Positions 53,040 to 62,905 of a stretch of 64,000 nucleotides of DNA are shown here, piece by piece (positions within the stretch are counted from its first letter, which is position 1; every line of letters begins with the position of its first letter). Position numbers and translations under genes: made by a program. The DNA comes from Eupeodes corollae (taxonomy: Eukaryota > Arthropoda > Insecta > Diptera > Syrphidae): positions 13,433,289 through 13,497,288 of the forward strand of contig NC_079147.1 in assembly GCF_945859685.1 (NCBI RefSeq), in the 5' to 3' direction. Under the pieces are notes generated by a model that was not told the DNA's origin, did no database searches, and worked only from the letters and a program-made list of their open reading frames with translations.

Positions 53040-53760
53040 GTTTGGGTTAATTAAGGCCAACATATCCTTTACGTGAAACAGGTTTCATTTTTTCTTATAT
53101 TATCTTTCGTTCTCAATAGACCTGGTGACCTGGTACCCAGAAGTCTAATGTTATGCTGTGAGCCAAGAACCATAAGTTCTTGGCGACAGTAATTTACAAG
53201 CATCGATTTTATTATTGTGTCAGAAACCGATTTTTTACTGCTATCAATGAAAATGGTGATAAAGCCATCATTGAGAGACAATGTCTTGATTCCCTAAGTC
53301 TGAACGATTTAACAAGATTGAGTGTTTCACAAAGAAACTTGCACCAACTTCCAGCCATGACTGTTTTGACTGCAATGTTTTTTACGTTGCTGAAAGCCTC
53401 TTTAATGTCTACGTAAACGCTGCCAATGTATACTCCTTATCATGAAGTTCTCTCCATGCAGTGTAAGGCAGTTACTACACCTGTGCCTTTGGAATAGGAA
53501 TAGGCATGTTGCAAAGGAAATATAAATTCTAACCTGAGGTTGCTGCCGATGTAAATTTCCAAAAGTTTTAAGAATGAACGATGTGAGACTCATGGGTCAA
53601 CTGTCTTTAGCATTATTGTATTGTGGCTGGGAGAACCAGTTTTTGAAATCAAAACTACTCTGACCTCATGCCACACTCTAAGAACATATCTTTATTTGAG
53701 GCTATTTAAAAATAGGTATTTCAGGTGTGGAATGACGAGATCAGCGGTTTGTGGGTCAGC
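53040..53760 (-). pseudogene. LINE reverse transcriptase fragment, minus strand
   Basis: In coding order: WHEVRVVLISKTGSPSHNTI (about 53620-53680), MSLTSFILKTFGNLHRQQPQ (53534-53593), IFPLQHAYSYSKGTGVVTAL-like codons (53460-53520), VDIKEAFSNVKNIAVKTVMA (motif A, 53355-53415) and a palm/thumb piece (53069-53281). It resembles 46130-46440 of the plus-strand DUF4780 LINE (SWRQVKVVFIPK, ISLTSFVLKTLQ, QHAYLKGKSTETALHE, LDIEGAFNNV). Several frameshifts; no YADD box seen. Confidence 0.7.
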
Positions 53761-54540
53761 GAGAGCGATTACGTTCATCATTCGCTAAAATAAGGAAGAT
53801 GCAACTGTTCCGATGAAAAGATTGCTCTACCAAACGTGGATGACACACGTTTACACAATCGCAATTTCCCGGCAGTGGTATTTTTCGAAAAGTAGTTCAC
53901 AAATGACCTGACCATCAATATCTTGCAATATAACACCTTTACACTTCTATCTTAGGGTTACGTAAAAGATATGATCTATCCTATCGACCATAATAGATTT
54001 AAGCCTTTAAAGAAGGAATTTGTGAGGTAATGGAAAAAATTCATCCAAAAATGTGTGATTTGCTCTTGGAAAAGTCAGAATATATCATAGAAAGGACATG
54101 GTGCTGCAACCTTACCTATCTAGAGCCTTGAAATCAATCAATTTAAGGTGATCTTGATATGGAGGTGGTCTTGATTTCTCGCGCCCATCGAATGTACCGA
54201 ATTTCGTAGTGTGGTTCCGATTTGGTTGATCGGTCGCAAGTGCAGCTGGTGGTCGATGAAAAATGGATTTCGCCGCCCACTCTATAGTTTGCATCTGTCT
54301 TTATTTAAGAGTGCAATAATTATTTAAGCTCAGTCGTTCATTGAACTGGTAAGAAGCAACACAATTTCGTTTCTCTATCAAATACCTACCTACAATTCAA
54401 AATGTTGAACCGAGTAATTCGACAGGATTCCGACTGTCCTATCTTTGGAGCAACGTGCCTTATAAATAAAAGAGTTTTACCGACCCAAAAGTTTGAGATA
54501 CCCAAAATCGAAACAAAATGAAAACTATAAAAACAATATA
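53761..54540. other. Unassigned; weak transposase hints
   Basis: A plus-strand MEKIHPKMCDLLLEKSEYII peptide (54030-54090) resembles the C-terminus of some mariner transposases, and a 60-codon minus ORF (54112-54294) has no known match. The last 140 bp could be the N-terminal flank of the transposase-like relic at 55816. None is strong enough to call. Confidence 0.3.
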
Positions 54541-55813
54541 AAGGGTGATTTTTTTGAGGTTAGGATTTTCATGCATTAGTATTTGACAGATCACGCGGGA
54601 TTTCAGACATGGTGTCAAAGAGAAAGATGCTCAGTATGCTTTGACATTTCATCATGAATAGACTTACTAACGAGCAACGCTTGCAAATCATTGAATTTTA
54701 TTACCAAAATCAGTGTTCGGTTCGAAATGTGTTTCGCGCTTTACGTCCGATTTATGGTCTACATAATCGACCAAGTGAGCAAACAATTAATGCGATTGTG
54801 ACCAAGTTTCGCACTCAGTTTACTTTATTGGACATTAAACCAACCACACGAATGCGTACAGTGCGTACAGAAGAGAATATTGCGTCTGTTTCTGAGAGTG
54901 TTGCTGAAGACCGTGAAATGTCGATTCGTCCACATGGAAGATTTTACGCAAAGATCTTGGTGTAAAACCGTATAAAATACAGCTCGTGCAAGAACTGAAG
55001 CCGAACGATCTGCCACAACGTCGAATTTTCAGTGAATGGGCCCTAGAAAAGTTGGCAGAAAATCCGCTTTTTTATCGACAAATTTTGTTCAGCGATGAGG
55101 ATCATTTCTGGTTGAATGGCTACGTAAATAAGCGAAATTGCCGCATTTGGAGTGAAGAGCAACCAGAAGCCGTTCAAGAACTGCCCATGCATCCCGAAAA
55201 ATGCACTGTTTGGTGTGGTTTGTACGCTGGTGGAATCATTGGACCGTATTTTTTCAAAGATGCTGTTGGACGCAACGTTACGGTGAATGGCGATCGCTAT
55301 CGTTCAATGCTAACAAACTTTTTGTTGCCAAAAATGGAAGAACTGAACTTGGTTGACATGTGGTTTCAACAAGATGGCGCTACATGCCACACAGCTCGCG
55401 ATTTTATGGCCATTTTGAGGGAAAACTTCGGAGAACAATTCATCTCAAGGAATGGACCGGTAAGTTGGCCACCAACATCATGCGATTTGACGCCTTTAGA
55501 CTATTTTTTGTGGGTCTACGTCAAGTCTAGAGTCTAAACAAATAAGCCAGCAACTATTCCAGCTTTGGAAGACACCATTTCCGAAGAAATTCAGGCTATT
55601 CCGGCCGAAATGCTCGAAAAAGTTACCCAAAATTGGACTTTCCGAATGGACCACCTAAGACGCAGCCGCGGTCAACATTTAAATTAAATTATCTTCAAAA
55701 AGTAAATGTCATGGACCAATCTAACGTTTCAAATAAAGAATCGATGACATTTTGCAAATTTTATGCGTTTTTTTTTTAAAAAAAAGTTCTCAAGCTCTTA
55801 AAAAATCACCGTT
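54541..55813 (+). mobile_element. DD41D mariner (rosa-like), best preserved
   Basis: Left end aagggtgattttttt at 54541 and the reverse complement of the right end (AACGGTGATTTTTTAAGAGC, from 55813) are inverted repeats; TA lies directly outside each end (54539-54540, 55814-55815). The size of 1273 bp and a single transposase frame fit the mariner pattern. Confidence 0.88.
54654..55687 (+). pseudogene. DD41D mariner transposase, few defects
   Basis: ATG 54654 starts MNRLTNEQRLQIIEFYYQNQ, an HTH domain. A deletion with frameshift near 54925 removes the second HTH, and the frame resumes at KDLGVKPYKIQLVQELKPND (54950-55010). The catalytic domain follows: ILFSDEDHFWLNGYVNKRNC (first Asp, 55083-55142), MWFQQDGATCHTARDFMAIL (second Asp) and SWPPTSCDLTPLDYFLWVYV (third Asp; 41 residues between Asp 2 and Asp 3, so DD41D). 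A premature stop (VKSRV-stop, 55535-55537) interrupts the C-terminus, which otherwise runs to 55687 (RSRGQHLN). It would cut and paste at TA. The 28336 and 4536 relics are related, older copies. Confidence 0.88.
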
Positions 55814-55815
55814 TA

Positions 55816-57500
55816 CAAGACTGGAAGAATAAATCTCTTACTAAATTATTTGATATTTGTTCGTGCAAATGCGTGGATTTAAATAACTGTGTTTGTCCAA
55901 GAGATAAGAAAGTTCCCCTACTAGAAAGATCTTTTCTTTTAGATCAAAGAAATGTCATAAAAATGGCTATAGGCGGGTTGGAGAAGTTACTTACACAAAA
56001 AACTTTGACGACATCATCAATTAGCACAAAAATTAGATCAAGATCTCAATCAAAACCTCCTGTTTCCCTACCTACTGATTATGATGATGACCCACAGCCA
56101 AGTATTTCTTCAAAATGCCAAGAAATTAGTGTAAGAAATCGGTTATGGCTTCCAAATTTGGCAAGAGTTTGTGATCGATACGGCATTTCGGATCGATCAG
56201 CAGCAGCAGTTGCGAGTGCATTCTTAAAGGATGTTGGCTTCGTAACCACAGCAAATGTCGAAAATGTCATAGATAGAAGTAAAGTTCGTAGGGCCAGAAA
56301 AAAACAGAGAGAAGTTCTCCAAACTAAAGGCTGTCTTTCGAACATTGAAAGCATTTATTTCGATAAAAAAAGAGAGGATATTGGTTTGTGAAAAATGAGG
56401 CCAACGATTTTACAGAGTGACTAAAGTAATGGAACATATTTCACTAATAACGGAGCCGGGTTCAAACTACCAAGGACATCTTACCATATTCTCTGGAAAA
56501 GGCAAAACTATAGCGGATTCTATTAACTCCTTACTTGTGGACAGAGAACTGGATTTAAGTAAACTGTCTGTTGTTGGTTGCGATGGCACTGCTACAAATA
56601 CTGGTTGGAGGTAGGGTTATCCGGCTAATGGAGTTGAAGCTGGGGAGACCAATGCAATGGTTCTATGCCAACTACATGCTAATGAATTGCATCTGCGTCA
56701 TTTATTTATTAAATTGGATGAAGCTACATGAGTACCTTAAAATCTATTCAGGACACATTGGGAAGGCACTGGAAAATTGTTGTGATCTTCCTGTTATTGA
56801 GTTTTTACAAAACCCAGGGAGCCTACCTGCTTTGTCAAAAGAAATCCAAGATACTTTAAGTACGGATCAAAAATATTTGTTTCAACTGCGTGACGCTATA
56901 AGTAAAGGATCCTGTCCTAGAAATCTCTCCAACAGAAACCCAGGAAAAATGGCACACTCTAGGTGGTTGACAACTGCCAATAGAATTTTAAGGCTTAATG
57001 TTGCCACATCTGATCCGAGTGAAAACTTACAAACACTTGCAGAATACAATGTAAAGGTGCATGGCCCAGTTTGATTCAGTGTGAAAAAAGACAGTTCTTT
57101 CCAAAATGATCCAAGTCACGTTTTGGAATTAGTGAATTTGTCAAGATGCTGCAATTCAACCGTAAGAGAAATAATTGACCCAGTTATTCAACGCCGAAGA
57201 ACATGTTAATGGGGTTAAGAAGAATTATCCAAGCTAGAAAAAAACATAGGTCTTCAATTAGTCTTTAGACTACCGAAATTTAACTTCAATGACAAACAAA
57301 GATTATATTGACTTAATTATCTGAACCGAATCACAAGTTACAGCACCCCCATTGTTAGAAAAAATGAGTGATCAGGATTTAGAAGACATTCTTAAAAAAA
57401 ACTTCAATCGACATGTCATTTCCAGACTACCCTGCGTAAAGATGGTGACCGAAGCTTCAAGTACAGTAAAGAAAAAGCAATGAATTGTGAATGAATATAA
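55816..57500 (+). pseudogene. Unclassified transposase-like protein relic
   Basis: The frame starts after the mariner: QDWKNKSLTKLFDICSCKC (55818-55875). The frame 55873-56391 follows with CVCPRDKKVPLLERSFLLDQ, then RNRLWLPNLARVCDRYGISD and AAVASAFLKDVGFVTTANVE. Shifted frames give HISLITEPGSNYQGHLTIFS and KLSVVGCDGTATNTGW (56429-56612), GRPMQWFYANYMLM, LSTDQKYLFQLRDAISKGSC and GKMAHSRWLTTANRILRLNV (56571-57074). Near 57440 comes CVKMVTEASS. Arthropod genomes hold many homologous uncharacterised proteins, probably transposon-derived. The 'GCDGT' and 'HSRWLTTANR' blocks suggest an RNase-H-fold transposase; the superfamily was not determined. Frame breaks at 56391, 56612 and 57074. Confidence 0.6.
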
Positions 57501-57679
57501 ATCAAACGAAAAAATGCACTATTTTTCAATATGAGTCGAAACTTTGAGCTCAGGTAGAGGGCTAAAGACTTTATCCGAATTATTTTTTTTTTATGTAGAA
57601 TTATGAAAATTACCAACTCGCAACAAAATGGAGGTATTCGAATTTAATACAGCAACTTTTTTATTTCTCCATACATTGA

Positions 57680-57765
57680 TGTCCACCCTTGCAGATAACG
57701 TTAACTTCGTTTCCTTTTTCAAGCCAAGAGTAGAAAGCTTAGAGTTGGTATAAAACTACTTATTG
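57680..57765 (-). pseudogene. LINE RT scrap, minus strand
   Basis: The plus string aacgttaacttcgtttcctt then tttcaagccaagag is a near match to aacttcgtttcctttttcataatccaagag at 10674-10703, so it encodes the same L-x-K-G-N-E-V motif A lead-in of the minus-strand RT there. Confidence 0.5.
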
Positions 57766-58276
57766 GAAAACCGTTATGCATAAAAAACATTTGATTTTGT
57801 TCATTCAAAAGAAACTTGCATTGAACCCACCCTTTATAAAATAGTTAAATATAAAATACACTAATTAATATATACTTTTTTATTATTTTTGAACAGTCAT
57901 TATAAAGATTACTTGTAGAATCATCGTATAGATAACTTATAATTAGCTAAAATGTAAACAAAATAGCCACAAAACTCTGAACGTACTTCGAGTACCTATA
58001 CTCGTACCTATGAATAAGAATTGTGATTCACAAAAATCTCTACGACGCAGATAACCTCTTTCCATTTTGTGACTTTTTCCAATTAAGTCGTCTTCGTCTT
58101 CGTAGTCGTCGATGTCGCGATGTCGAATCATTGAAATGGAAATGAAAATCCAAATGACTAGAGATTCGCATGTAAACAAAAAATAAAACAACAACAACAG
58201 AAATCAGCGGATAAAAAAGTCTCTTTCTATTATAATAATCCACCTTGTCTGGATCTGCCTCTGACTTATAGATACA

Positions 58277-58303
58277 ACGACTACAACTACAACTACAACT
58301 ACG
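58277..58303. repeat. (CAACTA)n simple repeat
   Basis: acgactacaactacaactacaactacgag gives about four units of a 6-bp repeat. Confidence 0.8.
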
Positions 58304-58863
58304 AGTGCTTGAAGTTGTAGCTGGTGCTGCTTTAGCTTTCCATCAAAAAATAAAACACTAAAAGTTGTTTTGCTTTTGAAAAATCGAATATCAAACCTGC
58401 TGGACAACTTTTCGCGCCTACTGTCGTTTCTGCTTGCTTGAAGCTCAAGCTGATTGCTAAAGTGTATTATTCTTTGTTGTTGTTTTTGTTTTCTGTTGTT
58501 ATTGTTGTTGTTATGGTTGTCTCATTCGTTTTTGCAATGAAGAAGAAAAACAAAAACAACTCTCGCACATGAAATTCCGAGACACGACTACGCTACGTAC
58601 GACGAAGACAATGACTAGGACAAGGAGAGAAGAGGAGGATAAAATCTGCAGAAGCAGAATCCGAATCCAAATGTGAACGCGATTGCGAATCCGCCTGCGA
58701 AAGCGAATTGGGTTATCAGGTTACTCTATGGCGCTGTTTTTTGAATATTTTCCTAGGAAAATTCTCAAATTTTCTTCACATCACACCTCACAAAAAACAT
58801 ATCGACACCTTTTTTGAGATTATTTTTTAATTCGAAACGAAAAACAAAACAAAAGAAAATTAC

Positions 58864-58899
58864 CTTGGGTTTATTCAACCACTTTCGAAACGTATCCAT
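58864..58899 (-). CDS. Lst2: First coding exon of Lst2 (lateral signalling target 2 homologue)
   Basis: On the minus strand the sequence CCCCAAAATGG gives a strong fly start context. ATG 58899-58897 opens MDTFRKWLNKPK, ending at AAG 58866-58864, followed directly by GTAATTTTC, a normal splice donor in phase 0. These 12 residues are, from memory, the conserved N-terminus of fly Lst2 proteins, which continue A-D-D-K-S-L-L-A-R-F in the next exon. Lst2 is a FYVE-zinc-finger protein that binds PI3P on endosomes and dampens EGFR signalling. Only this exon lies here; the FYVE domain is encoded elsewhere. The match is short, so a chance hit is possible, but context, length and donor all agree. Confidence 0.7.
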
Positions 58900-59560
58900 T
58901 TTGGGGCGTCGAGTAGTGGAGTCGAAGTCGACGATAATCTGATGATGATGATGACGACGAGGACGACGTCACGTCAACTGCAGCAGCGCAGAGGCAGACC
59001 TTGGCTCCTTCGCCTTATGTTTAGTTTAATTTTTTGTTTTTTTTTTTATTTTTATTTATTGTCTCCACTCGTTTTATTTTATTTTGTAATTCCAAGATTC
59101 GGAATTCAATTGGAATGATTTTTAAACAAAATTTGTGTTAAATAATTTTTATATTATCTTCTTCCAAGCTTCTAACTGGAAATTGTTGTTTTTGATTCAC
59201 TTGCATCACAAATTCAATTGAAAAACAAAATTAAAAGAAATGAAAACTTGCACAACACAAAATTTACTCCACTCGAATCGGAATCCGAATCAGAAACGGC
59301 GTTGAAACACGACACGAGCAACGAAACGATGAGACGACGGCGACGTCGACGACAACGAAGTTTTAATTCAGTGAAAATTAATTCCCCTCATTTTGTATTT
59401 TTTTGTGAGCTGTTTTGGCAGGTTTTGCTTAATTTTCACAAAATCTTTGTTAATTTTTTCCCTTTTTTGAGCCCTTGAGGTGATTTTCTATTAGAAATTT
59501 AACATCAATTCGATTTTTCACTGCTCGTCCGAGCTCCGAAGGCAAAATAAAGTAAATCTA
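58900..59560 (-). promoter_or_regulatory. Presumed Lst2 5' UTR and promoter region
   Basis: Directly upstream of the Lst2 start (minus strand). It is richer in CpG than its neighbours and contains short GATGAC/GACGAC runs (58938-58966), a CRE-like gacgtcacgtca (58965-58976) and GACGGCGACGTCGACGAC near 59336-59355. No TATA box or initiator could be assigned. The frame at 59218-59478 is a composition artefact with many cga/cgg codons. Confidence 0.4.
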
Positions 59561-60166
59561 AATGAAGAAAAATAACATTTACAATTTATAATAAAATAAA
59601 AACAACAAATTCTCTTTTCTTCAATCAAAACGGAGACGAACTAGAAACGCAAACGATGACGACGGAAATCGAAAAATGCGACAGCATACAGCGACGACGA
59701 AGGCGACAATGACAATTCAGCACGTACGAAATTAATCCGAATCCGAAATACCGAAAAATCAAACCAGAAATAACGCATACGGCATAGGGTAGGTAAACGG
59801 CGCTTTTTCCCGTTGGTTTGCTGGATTTTAATGGTGGCTTATGAATTACGTGTGTGGAAGGTGTTGTTCTTTTCTTGCAAATGACAAGTGTAGGCAGTGT
59901 TTCTAAACAACAAAAGAAACAGATATATAAACATTGAAAGGCGTTGGCATGCGATGGTAGACGGCAGTCAATAAGATGAATTCCGAATTCGGAGTATCTG
60001 TTTGTAAACTAAGGTGGTTCATAGAGATGTGCTAAAAGAGAGAATTTCTTTTATCGATTTAGACGTGAGAAAGATATTAAACTAGACCGCTAAGGGAAAG
60101 ACTGTACTTCAAAGTCTGCAGATAAAGAAGATGCAAATAAACTCATCAGACAGATTACAGGTTGAT
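59561..60166. other. Unassigned upstream sequence
   Basis: Further GACGACG-type words near 59655-59715; otherwise AT-rich. Could hold distal 5' UTR or promoter sequence. Confidence 0.35.
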
Positions 60167-60625
60167 TATTTTAGTTTAGTTTAGTTTATTTATCAAACAG
60201 AGATTACATTAATCATCTTACAGACTTAAAGTTAACATTTAAACAAAGAAAAAAAATGGCATACAAGTTTATTTTTTAAGGCGACTCTTTTAAAATGGAA
60301 GTCAAAGCCTATTGCTTTAGACGTCAGTTATAGCTATCATTGGTTTTCATCATTGAAAACAAACATTGGAATTTTTTGACACGTCGCTTACAGCTTTCAT
60401 TAAAAACTTCTGTCATTGAAAAAAAAGTCCTGATTGAAAGCCACCGACATTTATTTTCTGACAGGAATCTGTCATTAGAGTTGTGTGAAAATGGAACACA
60501 AAACAGTGGAACGATTCGCTGTTCAGGAAAATGAATTTCCGTCCGGAATGAAGAAAAATACATTCTTAGAGACACATAAATGTGCAACTAAACTTTTTTT
60601 TCTCAAAAAATTTCATTTTTAACTA

Positions 60626-60715
60626 AAAGGAAACACCGTCAAATGTCGATTCAAACATTTTTCGGATCGATTTCAATGAACTGGCGCCTTAAAGACAGAA
60701 TTGGTGTTTCCCTAA
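60626..60715. mobile_element. Small inverted-repeat element (about 90 bp)
   Basis: aggaaacaccg (60627) and gaattggtgtttccc (60702) are short inverted ends. The interior includes gaactggcgccttaaag, which resembles the right end of the surrounding Harbinger-type element plus its TTA flank. It may be the scar of another copy. Confidence 0.4.
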
Positions 60716-60964
60716 TAGCCTTTTCACACCAAACCCAAAGTAGGATTTTCGGCAAAATGTTTTCGAAAACCTGAAAATCGTTCACACCGAACATTAACGT
60801 TTTCATTTGACATTTAAATTTGTTTAACACTGGCAGTCAAATTTTGCATTGATTAAAAAATGTGTGGGTTTTGCTATTCTCAAATTATTTGTGATGATAA
60901 AATGAATTCTAACCAATTCAAATTGATTTAAACGTAACACTAGCTCGTCTAAAAAAAGAGTTCT

Positions 60965-61256
60965 GGCCCAACTATAATAGACGTAACCGAAAGTAAGCTT
61001 ATGTCAAAAAACCGAACAAAAAGTTATCAGAACTTATCGTCAAAACATAAAGTAACCATAATGGATTCAAGTAACTTAAGCAAATTTGACATTTGCCATT
61101 TAAATGTCTCTCTCATAATTGCGCTAAAGTTAGATAAATTTAACGAAACTGAGCACAACGTCTACTATGGTTAGAGACATATAAGGCTGCGTTATTGATT
61201 CGTTTCTTGTTTCTTTAAGCTGGCTTAAGCGCGGTTAAGTGTTTTATAGTTGGGCC
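60965..61256. mobile_element. GGCCCAAC MITE, copy 2
   Basis: Left end ggcccaactataatagacgt + aacc; the reverse complement of the right end starts GGCCCAACTATAAAACACTT + AACC. Interior blocks (gaaagtaagc, gttatcagaacttatcgtc, gaaactgagcacaacgtct, ataaggctgcg) match copy 1 at 7582-7766. It is about 107 bp longer than copy 1 because of a middle segment around 61040-61130. Confidence 0.85.
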
Positions 61257-61699
61257 TTTTCAACTGAAGTTCTGGAGACGGCTGGAATGGGCTGACGACA
61301 TGAACCAACAAGAACTACAAGCTCGCTTGGCTGCAGCTATCCTCTTAGTTCACTTCAACCGGTCCAATCAATTCACAAAGGACAAGCTAATTGTGTTAAA
61401 AATATATCATCAACAAACAAAACTATTGCAATAAAAATGCATTTTATTTAAAACATTTTCTTCTTCTTTATTCACACAGAAATTCAATCCAAAATACTGA
61501 GCTTATGATTATTACTTCTGTTGGCCAAATATGCCTTCAGAATCGCCATATTTTGGCACTGTTGAGAAGATTCTGAACGATTTCGTGTAGGAGCCTATGG
61601 CCGAAGCAGAAAAGGTCAATTCCTAGTTGCAGATTCGTACCAAACTCACACTCATCCTAAGCGATGACTGAAGCTGTTATGATGGGCTGTAATTTCTCC

Positions 61700-62090
61700 A
61701 TGACTATCTCTTTGGCTTCTTCTTTTGAGGTTTGTTGAATACACTGAGAATCTTCTTGATGTTAGCAAGCTGTTCATCAAGTTGGGATATCCCACTGTTA
61801 TGGTTTTATTCACTGAAACAACGATTCCCACATTGTGGAATGTTTTGGCGAAAATGTTCAGCCCACCAGAAGTTTTCGTTCATACTTATTCTCCTCCACA
61901 AATTAACTTATCGCCTTCCTCATATCTCCCAAATCCTTGTGATGGAACGGAGTTACCGGAAAGTCTTTCTCCTGGTAGTAAGCTAGAGCGTCGAACATAT
62001 TTGTGGCGACGAGTTCGAAGACGCATCCCTTGGAAATGTCATTACGAACTATGAGGAAGTCTTCCTCGTTCTTGGGGTCGTCACGCCAGT
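61700..62090 (-). pseudogene. Unrecognised coding remnant of the Harbinger-type element
   Basis: Minus-strand reading gives GYWRDDPKNEEDFLIVRNDI then SKGCVFELVATNMFDALAYY and KDFPVTPFHHKDLGDMRKAI (61890-62080). Further frames run to about 61700 (TACQHQEDSQC). It is acidic-aromatic and looks like a real protein segment rather than chance, but the family was not recognised. Harbinger elements usually encode a DDE nuclease and a MYB/SANT-like protein; which, if either, this represents is open. Confidence 0.4.
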
Positions 62091-62905
62091 AGCCATTCCG
62101 GTTGCTCGCTTAACAAAGAGCGTTTGAAACTCTTGGGGATCATAAAAGAATCGCTAAAAAAGTGTTGTTCTATTTTCCGGTCGGTAATTCATTTTCTAGA
62201 ACAAATGACGACTTCTATGTTCAAAAGTGAAACGAATTGTTCCACTGCTTTGTGTTTCAATTTTACACAATTCCAATGACAGATTGCTGTCAGTAACAAT
62301 TTTTTGGTGGATTTAAATCTGGAAATTTTTTTCAATGACAGACATTTTTAATGATAGCTATGAACGACCTGTCAAAAAAAATCCAATGTTTTTCAATGAT
62401 GAAAACCAATGAAAGCTATAACTGGCGCCTTACGTGGAATAATCGTAATCTATAATTTGACGAGGAGGTATATAACTTAATTACAAATAAAAGGTATGAG
62501 CGGTTGATATTATGTAAAAAAAATTTAGGAAAAAATATAACAGAGAAGATGTTACGACGATTTTCAAGTGACTTTTAACCGATAAGTTTGCATCTCGTAG
62601 CATATGAAGCCTTTTCAATATTCCATCCAAGTTTCCATAAAACAAACCTAGTGTTATTCTTTTGGACTCTTTCAATTCTTAATTCTATGAATTCTATAGT
62701 ATGAGTTCCACACAACAATATTCAAAAATAGCTCTTACGCACTCACAAAAAAAAGAGTTAATAGTATAAGGATCTAAAAAGTCTGATGAATTTCGTTTAA
62801 TAAAACCGAACATAGAGTTAGCTTTGGCAGCGACATATTCAACATGTTCGATGTCAACAAAAACATCAAGATCTTTCTTTTCATTACCCGGTTTTGTTAG
62901 AAAAT

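Larger units (their letters stand above)
57501..58863. other. Unassigned, presumed Lst2 intron 1
   Basis: Holds a minus-strand LINE scrap at 57680-57765 (KGNEV-like, as at 10680), a short (CAACTA)n run at 58276-58303 and TCG/TTCG-rich words at 58078-58120. If the exon at 58864 is correct, everything from 58863 downward is intronic until the next exon, which was not found in the window. Confidence 0.4.
60320..62429. mobile_element. Harbinger-type element with about 230-bp terminal inverted repeats
   Basis: The left end gacgtcagttatagctatca (60320) and the reverse complement of the right end (GGCGCCAGTTATAGCTTTCA, from 62429) begin long inverted repeats that can be followed to about 60547 and 62177 (shared blocks: TTGGTTTTCATCATTGAAAA, CTGTCATTGAAAAAAA, CACAAA.CAGTGGAAC.ATTCG, GAAAATGAATT). 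The 3-bp flanks are TTA on both sides (60317-60319, 62430-62432), as in the PIF/Harbinger superfamily. The interior contains two smaller inverted-repeat elements (60626-60715, 60965-61256) and one broken reading frame (61700-62090, minus). Confidence 0.75.
60167..62905 (-). mobile_element. LINE 3' part, minus strand, split by a Harbinger-type element
   Basis: From the right (coding start): ICRCQS- and KANSMFGFIKRNSSDFLDP-like codons (62790-62850), VLYCCVELIL-like and RIERVQKNNTRFVLWKLGWN (62625-62690), then YATRCKLIG and SLENRRNIF (62540-62600). This is the RT thumb end of a CR1/BS-type LINE. After the nested element (60320-62429) the remaining part ends at 60167 in tagtttagtttagtttattt, which on the minus strand is an (AACTA)n-type tail. 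The TTA duplication around the nested element supports joining the two parts. Confidence 0.55.

Noticed and set aside
59218..59478. 86-codon ORF upstream of Lst2 with an Arg-rich core
   Set aside because: It overlaps CGA/GACGAC triplet runs on the strand opposite to Lst2 and has no recognisable family.
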